From: Nitrososphaeraceae archaeon
GTDB lineage: Archaea > Thermoproteota > Nitrososphaeria > Nitrososphaerales > Nitrososphaeraceae
Reading direction: 5' to 3'
Assembly: GCA_009377575.1 (NCBI GenBank)
Contig: WHTU01000013.1
Span: 1-64,000 of the forward strand
DNA length: 64,000 nt
Positions 25,272 through 33,828 of the stretch are shown here, in pieces. The translations under genes were made by a program, and so were the position numbers. The notes beneath the pieces were generated by a model that was not told the DNA's origin, ran no database searches, and was given only the letters and a program-made list of their open reading frames with translations. The stretch's first letter is position 1; each line of letters opens with the position of its first letter.

Positions 25272-26567
25272 ATGGAACTGGCGCAAAAGATTGGGGAAAT
25301 CAAGACTAAGCTTGGAATGGATGTAACCGACGACCGGGTTGAAAGCGGAATCAGGAAATCGGTATTGGGTCTAGCTCATCAAATTGGTTTGGACCCTTCT
25401 TACTCTTCTAGGTTGCTCAATCTTTTGCTTATTGAGTCAGTTGGTCTTCAGAGAAAACAAAAAACAATTGAGCAGCCGAGTTCGCATTTAGATATTCTCA
25501 TGAGAGCCAGACAAATTGAAGCAACTGGAAGGCAGATGATACATTTAGAAATTGGCGAGCCAGATTTCGGACCTCCGCCCAGCATTAAAGACGCCTTTGT
25601 AAATGCGATAAACTCTGGCTGTTATCATTATACTGATGTTAGAGGAATTGAAAGGTTAAGGGAGAAGCTAGCCCTAATTCATGGCTTTACAAAGGAAACG
25701 GTAATAGTGACACCAGGTGGAAGGTTCGGCGTTTATGCATCGATTGCTTCATTGCTAAAACCAGGCGAGGAAATTTTGGTTATAGAACCATCTTGGCCAG
25801 CATATGCAGACTGTGCAGCTTTAAATTCAGTTAAGATCAAAACTATCAAAACATCCCTCGAAAATCAATGGTCTCCCGACATTGACGAAATAACTGATGC
25901 CACAAACGATTCTACAAAGATGATCGTTCTAAATTATCCGAACAATCCTACTGGGAAGATATTGAGTACTAGTACGATCGAGAAGATCCTCTCATTAGCA
26001 AAAGACTATGGCCTTTACATTTTGAGTGATGAGGTGTATTCTAAATATTGCAATAAAAAATTCCAAAGTATTTCTGAATACCATTATGACAGATCCATTG
26101 TTATCGAATCGTTCTCCAAAACCTATGCAATGACTGGATTTCGACTCGGCTACGTTCTATCTAGCGAGGTAATTGTCAAAAAGATTGCTAAATTGCAGGC
26201 ATTTGCTATGACGAGCGTAGCAGAACCTCTTCAGTATTGTGCACTAAACGCACTCGAAACCGATTACGCGACCAATATTGAAGAGACTAGAATCAGACTT
26301 CGTACCTTAGTTGAAAGGTTGAAACGAATGGATGTGAGTTTCGCCGTTCCTGATGGGGGTATGTACTTGTATCCGAGAATTAATACTATACCACTAGACG
26401 ATATTACCATAGTCAATCTATTGCTAGAAAGAGGGGTTGCTGTCGCACCAGGGAGTGCATTTGGCAGCTCTTATGGCAAGTTCATTAGAATTTCCGCAAC
26501 TCAACCTACAGAACAAATCGCAAAAGCAATGGATGTTTTGGACAATTGTCTATCAATGAACAGATAA
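25272..26567 (+). CDS. Chorismate mutase (AroQ) fused to aromatic aminotransferase (first canonical start; N-terminus extends upstream)
   Basis: A bifunctional protein. The C-terminal 350 residues are a class I aminotransferase: HLEIGEPDFGPPPSI, HYTDVRGIERLREKLA, VTPGGRFGVYASIASLL, VLNYPNNPTGKIL (about 216-228), LYILSDEVYSKY and IESFSKTYAMTGFRLGYV, with the PLP-binding Lys in SFSKTYAM. The first 60 residues after the ATG are the second half of an AroQ chorismate mutase helix bundle. Helix 1 continues upstream of ATG 25272 in the same frame (ENAELKILRSEIQAVTGEIF and QKIKYR); that frame is open to 25164 and has no ATG, GTG or TTG. ATA at 25170 would give a plausible N-terminus. It likely makes prephenate and transaminates prephenate or arylpyruvates. 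Confidence 0.9.
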   Translation: MELAQKIGEIKTKLGMDVTDDRVESGIRKSVLGLAHQIGLDPSYSSRLLNLLLIESVGLQRKQKTIEQPSSHLDILMRARQIEATGRQMIHLEIGEPDFGPPPSIKDAFVNAINSGCYHYTDVRGIERLREKLALIHGFTKETVIVTPGGRFGVYASIASLLKPGEEILVIEPSWPAYADCAALNSVKIKTIKTSLENQWSPDIDEITDATNDSTKMIVLNYPNNPTGKILSTSTIEKILSLAKDYGLYILSDEVYSKYCNKKFQSISEYHYDRSIVIESFSKTYAMTGFRLGYVLSSEVIVKKIAKLQAFAMTSVAEPLQYCALNALETDYATNIEETRIRLRTLVERLKRMDVSFAVPDGGMYLYPRINTIPLDDITIVNLLLERGVAVAPGSAFGSSYGKFIRISATQPTEQIAKAMDVLDNCLSMNR

Positions 26568-27460
26568 TTAGCTCCTTTCCGGTGAAGAAAGTCGCAGTCA
26601 TAGGTGCAGCCGGCAGGATGGGCAGGTGGTTTACACACTATTTTGCTCAATCAAAAGCTTTGAGAGTGTCTGTTTATGACAAGAGCAAGTTTAAATTCAG
26701 AATCCCAGAGTGTGTTGATCGTTGTAACACTATAAGAGATTGTGTGGAAGAGGCAGATTTTGTGATAATCTGTGTGCCTATTGAAAGCATCGTCTCAGTT
26801 GTTAAGGAATGCCTAATGTACATGAAAGAGGGTGCCGCATTATCAGAGATCTCATCCATTAAGAAACAAGTCTTCAATGTATTGCGATCTGCTAGAAAGG
26901 ATATTACATGCTTGTGCATCCATCCAATGTTTGGTCCAGCTACTAAAAGATCAAGGATTATCAAAAATTTGCTTATCCCAGTCAGAAATCGGGCCAAAGA
27001 AATGCGCTACCTCCGTTCCATTTTTCCACGATCGAAAATCGAAGTGATTAGTGACCCTGATCTCCATGATGAATATATGGCCGTGGTTATTGGCCTTACA
27101 TATTATCTTAACCTAGTTTTAGGTTCAGTGCTCTCCAAACTCGATTTAAGAACCATGAAGAAGGTAGCGGGGACGAGCTTTGGGATGCAAACAATGATCA
27201 CTGAAAGCATCCTAAACGATTCTCCGGAGCTTGTCACTTCGCTATTACGAGAAAACCCATTCAACAAGACGTATATCAGTAAGTTCCTTGCTGAAGCGGA
27301 GAACATACAGAAGCTAGTCTCAGGTACGGATGAAAATGCTACAAAGAGAATCGTCGAGAGTATCAAATCTCGCATGAACAAATTAACAGACACCAACAAA
27401 TCTTATTTGGATTTTTATAGGGCTATAGAATATCTTAAGACATTTGACAATAAAAAATAG
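26546..27460 (+). CDS. tyrA: Prephenate dehydrogenase (TyrA family)
   Basis: NAD(P)-dependent oxidative decarboxylation of prephenate or arogenate, on the route to tyrosine. The N-terminal Rossmann motif is VAVIGAAGRMGRWFTHYFA, followed by DFVIICVPIESIVSVVKE, ISSIKKQVFNVL, CIHPMFGPATKRSRI with the conserved HPMFGP, and a C-terminal helical domain. Two starts are possible: TTG 26546, overlapping the aminotransferase by 22 bases, or GTG 26582, which begins at the family N-terminus 14 bases after that gene. It is last in the aromatic operon. The 304 residues are normal for a stand-alone archaeal TyrA without ACT domain. Confidence 0.92.
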   Translation: MSINEQIISSFPVKKVAVIGAAGRMGRWFTHYFAQSKALRVSVYDKSKFKFRIPECVDRCNTIRDCVEEADFVIICVPIESIVSVVKECLMYMKEGAALSEISSIKKQVFNVLRSARKDITCLCIHPMFGPATKRSRIIKNLLIPVRNRAKEMRYLRSIFPRSKIEVISDPDLHDEYMAVVIGLTYYLNLVLGSVLSKLDLRTMKKVAGTSFGMQTMITESILNDSPELVTSLLRENPFNKTYISKFLAEAENIQKLVSGTDENATKRIVESIKSRMNKLTDTNKSYLDFYRAIEYLKTFDNKK

Positions 27461-27634
27461 ATTCGAAGACGAGATTGATATAGTCTCAATAGGCCTCTGT
27501 ATCGTTCAAACTCAGACAGCTCCCCTTGCGTATACACCGAAGTACATGACTGTTTCCAAAATAGTACCTGGCTGAAAATGCTATTATTGAGCGTGCGATC
27601 ATAAATCAGCTGACATTTTTGGGTAAATGAAACA

Positions 27635-28615
27635 ATGAGGATACAACTAACTCGACATTTGGCATGTGTAAAACACACTGAACGTAAAAGAAATTTATCT
27701 CTTGATATGCTCGAATCTAGCGACGGAAACGAATGTACTGAAGGTTTTCTCAAATGTGAAGAATGTAGACAATTATATCCTCTGATTGACGGCATTCCAT
27801 TGCTTCTGGAAGATGTTGCCGAGTATGTGTCCACCAGACCTTCTCTACTTGGAAAATGGATACTATCGAGTAAGACTTCGACAATGAAAGAATATCTTAA
27901 AGATATGAGTTCAGTCCTTACTAAACCAGACAAATCTCAAGGAAATAATCTTTATGAAGTCGACGGGTCGTTATATGGGTCTTATAATTGGGCCCAGTTT
28001 GACTATACAAACGATGACAGGTTCCTCTCATTGCTGAAATGGAAGATGAATCCTAACGATCTCTATAATAAGGTAGTTCATAGCACGATGACAAACCTAG
28101 ACGGCGCGGCGCTCGATCTAGGATGCTCATCAGGATATGCCACTTTTCAACTAGCCAAGAAATTCGCGTTTGTTATAGGAATAGATCTCTCATTTTCATT
28201 CATTAGTGAAGCAAGAAGGCGAATGGCTTCTTCGAGACAAGGTAATTTAGATTTCATTGTCGCAGATTGCTTACGGCCTCCATTTCTACCTAGCAAGTTT
28301 GATCTGGTGATGGCATTGAACATCATTGAACTAATGGATATTGAACAGTTGGTGGATAGAATTCACAGGTTGTTAAAGGAAGATGGAGAAGTTGCCTTCA
28401 CTTCACCTTATGATTACAATAGAACACAGATAGGAAGCAGAGTAAGTCCTCAAACATTCAGACAATTATTACAGAAATCAGGCTTTAGGATAGAAAGTAA
28501 GTATGTTACAGCTGAGGCATATATTCCTTGGACTCTGAAGATTAACGAACGGACTTATCTTTTCTATTATGTAGATTACCTTAGAGCACGTAAGGCTTCC
28601 AAAGCCAAGAGATAG
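27635..28615 (+). CDS. SAM-dependent methyltransferase with N-terminal Trm112-like zinc domain
   Basis: A 326-residue protein. Residues about 5-60 resemble a Trm112/YcaR zinc-binding domain (RHLACVKH, then GFLKCEECRQLYPLIDGIPLLL), a layout also seen at the N-terminus of several fused methyltransferases. The class I methyltransferase core begins about residue 140: ALDLGCSSGYATFQLA (motif I), VIGIDLSFSFISEARRRM (motif II), DFIVADCLRPPFLPSKFDLVMALNIIE (motifs III-IV). A C-terminal extension of about 60 residues is Tyr/Arg-rich. The substrate is unknown. It stands between tyrA and ilvC with its own upstream region. Confidence 0.85.
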   Translation: MRIQLTRHLACVKHTERKRNLSLDMLESSDGNECTEGFLKCEECRQLYPLIDGIPLLLEDVAEYVSTRPSLLGKWILSSKTSTMKEYLKDMSSVLTKPDKSQGNNLYEVDGSLYGSYNWAQFDYTNDDRFLSLLKWKMNPNDLYNKVVHSTMTNLDGAALDLGCSSGYATFQLAKKFAFVIGIDLSFSFISEARRRMASSRQGNLDFIVADCLRPPFLPSKFDLVMALNIIELMDIEQLVDRIHRLLKEDGEVAFTSPYDYNRTQIGSRVSPQTFRQLLQKSGFRIESKYVTAEAYIPWTLKINERTYLFYYVDYLRARKASKAKR

Positions 28616-28674
28616 CTTCACGCTCTAGTCTATCTTCACTAATGTAGTATTAGAGTATGCGGAATCACTTGAGG

Positions 28675-28684
28675 TATATATATT
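28675..28684 (+). promoter_or_regulatory. TATA box of ilvC
   Basis: TATATATATT lies about 28 bases before the ATG at 28707, typical leaderless spacing. Confidence 0.6.
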
Positions 28685-28706
28685 CCAGAAACCAGATAGG
28701 CATTAC

Positions 28707-29714
28707 ATGAAAGCTCAACGATGGAATGACGACGATATTAATTTGGATGAGGTCAAGAAGGACAGAATAGCAGTAATTGGTTACGGTATTCAGGGTCGTG
28801 CTCAAGCCAATAACATGAAGGATAGCGGATTGGACGTCCTTGTGGGGCTACGACGAGATGGAAAGAGTTGGGATATCGCAGCTAAAGAAGGCCATAAAGT
28901 GATGACCGCTGCCGAAGCCACTAAAGCAGCTAACATAGTTCATGTGTTGGTTCCGGATATGGAACAGAGCACCCTATACAAAACAGAGATTGGGCCAAAT
29001 CTTTCTGAAGGAGCTGCATTAAGTTTTTCACACGGAGCGGCGGTACATTGGAAGTGGGTTGAACCTCCTGGGAATATCGATGTGATAATGGTGGCTCCAA
29101 AAGGACCAGGCCAGATGGTAAGAGAATTATTTTTGCAAGGATTCGGAACCCCGTCGTTGGTCGCAGTCGAACGGGATTATTCTACCCGAGCTTGGGTTAG
29201 GGTTCTTGGTCTTGCGAAGGGAATCGGGAGTTCGAGGGCAGGCCTAATAAAAACAACATTTAAGGAAGAGGTCGAGACTGATTGGTTTGGCGAACAGGTG
29301 GACTTGTGCGGTGGCACTCATAGTCTCATTCTGAATGCGTTTGAAACCTTGGTGGAAGCAGGATATCAGCCAGAGGTGGCCTATTTTGAATGCTTGCACG
29401 AGCTTAAGTTGATAGTCGATCTAGTTCATAAATACGGTATAACAGGCATGTACAATAGAGTGAGCGAAACGGCTCGATATGGAGGTCTTACAAGAGGACC
29501 AATAGTTATCGACGAAGAAAGCAAGAAGAAGATGAAAAGGGTCCTCGATGAGATTCAATCAGGTACGTTTGCAAAGGAATGGGTGAGCGTTTATGAAAAG
29601 GATGGTAAGAACTCGTTTGAGACTTTTATGAAAAAAATTCAAGGTCACGATATAGAACGTGTCGGTGTCGAAATGAGAAAAATGATGTGGCCAGATGATG
29701 AAGAGAGGAATTGA
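28707..29714 (+). CDS. ilvC: Ketol-acid reductoisomerase
   Basis: Second step of valine and isoleucine synthesis: isomerises and reduces acetolactate or acetohydroxybutyrate with NAD(P)H and Mg2+. The 335-residue class I enzyme has IAVIGYGIQGRAQANNMKDSG (NAD(P) loop), VGLRRDGKSW (Arg/Lys/Ser that select NADPH), LSFSHGAAVHW, VMVAPKGPGQMVRELF, FKEEVETDWFGEQVDLCGG with metal-binding acids, and AYFECLHELKLIVDLV. All catalytic residues are seen. It is monocistronic; ilvD is at 43406-45094. Confidence 0.97.
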   Translation: MKAQRWNDDDINLDEVKKDRIAVIGYGIQGRAQANNMKDSGLDVLVGLRRDGKSWDIAAKEGHKVMTAAEATKAANIVHVLVPDMEQSTLYKTEIGPNLSEGAALSFSHGAAVHWKWVEPPGNIDVIMVAPKGPGQMVRELFLQGFGTPSLVAVERDYSTRAWVRVLGLAKGIGSSRAGLIKTTFKEEVETDWFGEQVDLCGGTHSLILNAFETLVEAGYQPEVAYFECLHELKLIVDLVHKYGITGMYNRVSETARYGGLTRGPIVIDEESKKKMKRVLDEIQSGTFAKEWVSVYEKDGKNSFETFMKKIQGHDIERVGVEMRKMMWPDDEERN

Positions 29715-29792
29715 ACATAAAAAAAGAGGCCATATAAAAACCAAATCAGAAAATATGAGGACCAGAATTCGGCATAGCTTTTGAACCCGAGA

Positions 29793-30215
29793 TCATTTTC
29801 GCGTTTTGGCATTGGTGGCTATATAATCAATAATGGTTGGCAATGGAGTTCCAGGTCCGAAGTTTCCCATTATGCCCTCAACTTCAAGGATCTTTTTGTC
29901 TGCCTCAGGTATTATGCCTCCTCCTATCAACAAGATATTATTTCCGCCTTTTTCTCTCACTAATCTCGCCACCTTAGGAAATAATACCGAGTGAGCACCA
30001 TTTAGCAAACTCATCGCGATCACATCGACGTCCTCTTCAATTGCTATCTTTGTGACTTGTTCGGGCGTACAGAATAGGCCAGAATAAATAACTTCCATTC
30101 CTGCGTCTCTTAGCGCCCTGCAGATTACAAGGGCGCCCCTATCGTGTCCATCTAGTCCCAACTTAGAAACAAGGATTCTTATCGGTCCCTTGTGTTGTTC
30201 AGTCTCCTCTAGCAT
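29793..30215 (-). CDS. mcmA2: Methylmalonyl-CoA mutase, small (cobalamin-binding) subunit
   Basis: The 140-residue B12-binding domain of an archaeal two-part methylmalonyl-CoA mutase, which rearranges methylmalonyl-CoA to succinyl-CoA. The cobalamin motif is VSKLGLDGHDRGALV, with Asp22-x-His24-x-x-Gly, followed by MSLLNGAH and LIGGGIIPEADKK (SxL and GG motifs). The catalytic domain is coded apart at 31336-32928. The gene is divergent from meaB and the large subunit, sharing a 180-base promoter region. In this organism type the mutase works in the HP/HB carbon-fixation cycle. Confidence 0.95.
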   Translation of the reverse strand: MLEETEQHKGPIRILVSKLGLDGHDRGALVICRALRDAGMEVIYSGLFCTPEQVTKIAIEEDVDVIAMSLLNGAHSVLFPKVARLVREKGGNNILLIGGGIIPEADKKILEVEGIMGNFGPGTPLPTIIDYIATNAKTRK

Positions 30216-30369
30216 ACCAATCTGCTTACCTCATAGAGCTGTCGAGCAGTATATCTAATTTGCGTCTGTTGTTCTTGTCCTTACCGGCGTATACCCCTAT
30301 TTCATTTAGGTCAAAGTTGCAAAGATTAGAATTGAAATCTTGATTTGAATGCAGTTCGTTACCAATGAA

Positions 30370-30375
30370 TTTATA
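30370..30375 (+). promoter_or_regulatory. TATA box of the meaB-mutase-large-subunit operon
   Basis: TTTATA is centred 25 bases before ATG 30398 and selects that start over an upstream ATG at 30365, which would overlap the box. Confidence 0.55.
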
Positions 30376-30397
30376 CCGAATTGGCAATACCAGATTC

Positions 30398-31330
30398 ATG
30401 CTACAGATAGTCAAAAGACTACTCGAAGGAGATCGTAGGTCTATGGCTCGGGCGATTTCTATGGTTGACAATAATGATCCTGATTCGCAAGGCATCATTC
30501 GTGAGATCTTTTCCTTGACGGGCAAATCCAGAACAATTGGTTTTACTGGGCCTGCAGGTGCGGGGAAGAGCTCTCTGATAGGGGCATTAGTTCGCAATTT
30601 TCAAACCATGGGTTATCGAATAGCTATCTTGGCCGTCGATCCTACTAGCCCTATAACGGGAGGGGCGATCCTCGGAGACCGCGTGAGGATGCAAGTAACT
30701 ATGGACGATCATGATGTATTTATGAGAAGTTTGGCTTCGAGAGGCGCAGTGGGGGGTGTCTCCAATTCACTTAGGAACGTAATGCGGATTTTAGATGTTG
30801 CGGGATTTGACTTAATCCTAGTTGAAAGCGTTGGAGCTGGCCAGTTAGAGGTTGAAATATCTAGAATAGTAGACATCACAATCGTCGTGCTGACCCCTCA
30901 GACTGGAGACAACATCCAATCCATTAAGGCTGGACTTAATGAGATAGGGGAAATCTATGCAATTAACAAGGGAGACCTAGAAGGCTCTGGGAATTTATTT
31001 AATTCAATTTTGGAATTTGTAGGTGGAACTGACAAAAAACCGTCGGTATTGAAGGTGTCTGCACGAACAGGAGAAGGGATCAAAGACCTAGCTTCTCAAA
31101 TTGATGAGAAATTAATAAGTAACAAAGCAAGCATAACAGAGAAGAGGATAAGTATGTTGAAAAACGAACTGCAAGAAATGATATTCCGAGCAGTAGAACA
31201 GAGGGCAAAATCGTTTCTCAAAAACAACCTGGAATATGAGAATTATGTGACCCTGGTGACCGAAAAGAAGATCGACCCATACCTGGCTGCTGAACGTATC
31301 TCGGCGGCAATCATCGGGCAGGGATTATAG
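30398..31330 (+). CDS. meaB: MeaB/ArgK-type GTPase chaperone of methylmalonyl-CoA mutase
   Basis: A G3E-family GTPase that loads and protects the B12 cofactor of the mutase. In the 310-residue form starting at ATG 30398 one sees MLQIVKRLLEGDRRSMARAI, the P-loop GPAGAGKSSLIGALV, the MeaB motif AVDPTSPITGGAILGDRVRM, FMRSLASRGAVGG, LVESVGAGQLEVE (Walker B), and AINKGDLEGSG (guanine specificity). Only five bases separate it from the large mutase subunit. Co-transcription with its client enzyme and the epimerase makes the role secure. Confidence 0.94.
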   Translation: MLQIVKRLLEGDRRSMARAISMVDNNDPDSQGIIREIFSLTGKSRTIGFTGPAGAGKSSLIGALVRNFQTMGYRIAILAVDPTSPITGGAILGDRVRMQVTMDDHDVFMRSLASRGAVGGVSNSLRNVMRILDVAGFDLILVESVGAGQLEVEISRIVDITIVVLTPQTGDNIQSIKAGLNEIGEIYAINKGDLEGSGNLFNSILEFVGGTDKKPSVLKVSARTGEGIKDLASQIDEKLISNKASITEKRISMLKNELQEMIFRAVEQRAKSFLKNNLEYENYVTLVTEKKIDPYLAAERISAAIIGQGL

Positions 31331-31335
31331 GAAGC

Positions 31336-32928
31336 ATGGCCGAATCCAAACCATTTAAGACAGATTCTGGCATAGAGGTAAGAAAAATTTACACCTCTTC
31401 TGATCTTCCAGCAAATACTGCAAGTAACCTTGGATCCCCTGGAGAGTTTCCATACACCCGTGGAATTTACCCTGAAATGTACCGTGGGAGGCATTGGACC
31501 ATGCGAATGTACAGTGGCTTTGGGAGCGCGAAGGAGACAAATAACAGATTCAAATTTTTGCTTGAGCATGGACAGACTGGTCTCTCCCTTGCCTTCGATT
31601 TACCCACCCAAACAGGCCGCGATTCTGATAATCCTCAGTCAGAGGGAGAAGTGGGAAGGACAGGTGTCGCAATCAGCTCCTTGAATGATATGATGACTTG
31701 TTTCGAATCCATACCCCTCGACAGAGTGAGCACATCAATGACCATAAATTCAACCGCCGCTACTCTACTATCCTTTTACATTGTAGTAGCAGAGCGACAG
31801 GGTGTTTCACCAGACAAACTCAGGGGTACTACTCAAAACGATATTCTGAAAGAATACATATCACGTAACACTTACATTTATCCACCTAGACCGTCGCTTA
31901 GGTTGATCGGTGATATGATTCAGTATACTTCAAAGAAAGTCCCGCAATGGTATCCAATCAGCATTTCTGGCTATCATATGAGAGAGGCTGGGTCGAACGC
32001 CATACAAGAACTTGCCTTTACATTTGCAAATGCCATAGAATACATAGATACCTGTCGGCAGCGGGGGTTGGACATTGACTCTTTCGCACCTAGGCTTTCA
32101 TTTTTCTTCTGCTGCACAATGGAATTTTTTGAAGAGATCGCAAAATTCAGGGCCGCTCGCAGAATTTATTCAAAACTTATGAAGGAAAAATTTGGGGCAA
32201 AGGACCCAAAGTCATGCCATCTGAGATTCCATGTACAAACAAGTGGTGAGTCGCTTACTGCTCAACAAGTAGATAATAACATAGTCAGGGTCTCTCTTCA
32301 GGCTCTGGCAGCTGTATTGGGAGGATGTCAATCACTGCATACCAATTCTCGTGACGAAGCACTGGCCCTGCCCACAGAGGAATCTGTGAAGATTGCATTA
32401 AGGACTCAACAAATAATTGCCAATGAAACTGGAATTACAAAAACTGTTGACCCTCTTGGTGGCTCGTACTACGTTGAGGAGCTTACCGCCACGATCGAGG
32501 ATGAAGTTCAAGAGTATTTGCGCAGGATAGAATCCATGGGAGGAGCCCTTGCTGCAGTAGAGAAAGGATACTTTCAAGATGAGATTAGAAAAAACTCTTA
32601 CAGATTGAAGAAAGAGATAGACCAAAATGAGAGAATCATTGTTGGTGTGAATAAGTTCCAGGATTCAAACGACAGAGAACCTCAACTCAACTTGATCAAT
32701 CCTGAAGCAGAGAAAAAACAGTTGTCAAGGTTAAAGGAATTTAAGATGTCGAGGGACCAATCAAAGGTAGACTCAACACTTTCAGAATTACTCAAGGCTG
32801 CAGAAAGTGACAATGAAAACTTGATGCCTTACATCATTGAATCGGTGAAATGCCATTCCACATTGGGCGAGATTAGCGCAGTCTTTAAGCAAGTATTTGG
32901 CGCCTATCTTCCGAAGATATCATTTTAA
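31336..32928 (+). CDS. mcmA1: Methylmalonyl-CoA mutase, large (catalytic) subunit
   Basis: Carries the TIM-barrel substrate domain. The 530 residues contain FPYTRGIYPEMYRGRHWTMR, MYSGFGSAKETNNRFKFLL, LSLAFDLPTQTGRDSD, STSMTINSTAATLLSFY, LRGTTQNDILKEYISRNTYI, SISGYHMREAGSNAIQELAF, FHVQTSGESLTAQQVDNNIVR and LGGCQSLHTNSRDEALALPT, all classic mutase motifs. The cobalamin domain is missing here and encoded at 29793-30215. The length is that of archaeal split mutases. The ATG start lies five bases after meaB. Confidence 0.97.
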   Translation: MAESKPFKTDSGIEVRKIYTSSDLPANTASNLGSPGEFPYTRGIYPEMYRGRHWTMRMYSGFGSAKETNNRFKFLLEHGQTGLSLAFDLPTQTGRDSDNPQSEGEVGRTGVAISSLNDMMTCFESIPLDRVSTSMTINSTAATLLSFYIVVAERQGVSPDKLRGTTQNDILKEYISRNTYIYPPRPSLRLIGDMIQYTSKKVPQWYPISISGYHMREAGSNAIQELAFTFANAIEYIDTCRQRGLDIDSFAPRLSFFFCCTMEFFEEIAKFRAARRIYSKLMKEKFGAKDPKSCHLRFHVQTSGESLTAQQVDNNIVRVSLQALAAVLGGCQSLHTNSRDEALALPTEESVKIALRTQQIIANETGITKTVDPLGGSYYVEELTATIEDEVQEYLRRIESMGGALAAVEKGYFQDEIRKNSYRLKKEIDQNERIIVGVNKFQDSNDREPQLNLINPEAEKKQLSRLKEFKMSRDQSKVDSTLSELLKAAESDNENLMPYIIESVKCHSTLGEISAVFKQVFGAYLPKISF

Positions 32929-33206
32929 AGATGGGGGTTCAGGTTAGTCAAATCAGCCTCGGCTTCTCTTTTTTACCATTAGGCTTAATGCGTTTCTGGA
33001 AGGGTCCACCTTAGTACTGGTTTGTCGGTGCTATTCTCGCTCCATTTGATCGTTGGATTTACGAGATGAACAATATTTTTCAACCAGTTCAAACACTGAT
33101 GGATAGGAATCCGTTTCCATACAGGTTTTGACCATGATCAACTAGAACCAATTTTTCTTGGATATACAAATTAATAAGAGACAAAATCATTTGAAGGTGG
33201 ATATCG

Positions 33207-33608
33207 TTGCGAATTGATCACATTGCTATTGCGGTAAAAGATCTTGAACGAGCTTTAAAGAATTTTAAGAATACGCTTAATATAGATCATGTAGATTTGG
33301 AAGATGTTCCGAGTGAAAAGGTTAAGGTTGCCATCTTAAAGCTCGAAGATACTAAGATCGAGCTGCTGCAGCCACTTGACGATAGCAGTCCCATTTCTAA
33401 ATTCCTGACAGAAAAAGGTGAAGGAATTCACCATCTTGCTATAACTGCAAATGATATTGAAAAGGATGTTGAACGTGCAACCGCTAATGGTGCGAAAATT
33501 TTAGGAGGGATTCGCAGCGGCTCTTACGGCAGAAAAATAACCTTCATTCACCCCAAGTCAGTCAATGGGGTACTTATGGAAATATGTCAGGCTCCTCCGG
33601 ATAGCTGA
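33207..33608 (+). CDS. mce: Methylmalonyl-CoA epimerase
   Basis: Interconverts (S)- and (R)-methylmalonyl-CoA, feeding the mutase. The 133-residue glyoxalase/VOC-fold protein has two beta-alpha-beta repeats: RIDHIAIAVKDLERALKNF at the start, VAILKLEDTKIELLQPLDDSS, then GEGIHHLAITANDIEKDV and VLMEICQAPPD. The metal ligands are His in RIDHIA, His in IHHLA and Glu in LMEICQ. The start is TTG at 33207, since no ATG precedes the conserved RIDHIA. It follows the mutase large subunit by about 280 bases, so it may have its own promoter. Confidence 0.95.
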   Translation: MRIDHIAIAVKDLERALKNFKNTLNIDHVDLEDVPSEKVKVAILKLEDTKIELLQPLDDSSPISKFLTEKGEGIHHLAITANDIEKDVERATANGAKILGGIRSGSYGRKITFIHPKSVNGVLMEICQAPPDS

Positions 33609-33661
33609 AAAAACATATGGTGAGATTGCCCTTACTCATACTTGAATAATAACGTGAAATT

Positions 33662-33790
33662 CTAACTCAGGATATTAATAGAAGCGCAAGATCTACATTC
33701 TAGAACAATTAACTCTTCCTGCCTGCGAAGAATTTTGAATTTCCTTGATCCGCATTTGTTACAGATCGGGCATTGTCGTGCACCATTCAT
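33662..33790 (-). CDS. Small zinc-ribbon protein
   Basis: A 42-residue protein too short for most gene finders. It reads MNGARQCPICNKCGSRKFKI at the start and continues with ILRRQEELIVLECRSCASIN; the pairs CPIC/C and CRSC form a treble-clef or zinc-ribbon. Its frame is exact from ATG to TAG, and the Cys spacing is not expected by chance. It lies just downstream of nadM on the same strand, after about 40 bases, and could be the last gene of the MetRS-NadM transcript. Function unknown; nucleic-acid binding or transcription-factor-like roles are typical. Confidence 0.65.
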   Translation of the reverse strand: MNGARQCPICNKCGSRKFKILRRQEELIVLECRSCASINILS

Positions 33791-33828
33791 ATGTTCATTG
33801 GTGTGTTGGATTGGCCATCAATGTTTAC

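Noticed and set aside
33055-33125. C/D-box small RNA-like pattern (GATGA ... CTGATGGA)
   Set aside because: Box C does not match RTGATGA well and no terminal stem or conserved guide could be shown.
33031-33135. 34-residue frame on the minus strand (MVKTCMETDSYPS...)
   Set aside because: Looks protein-like but has no motif, promoter or neighbour support; too short to claim.
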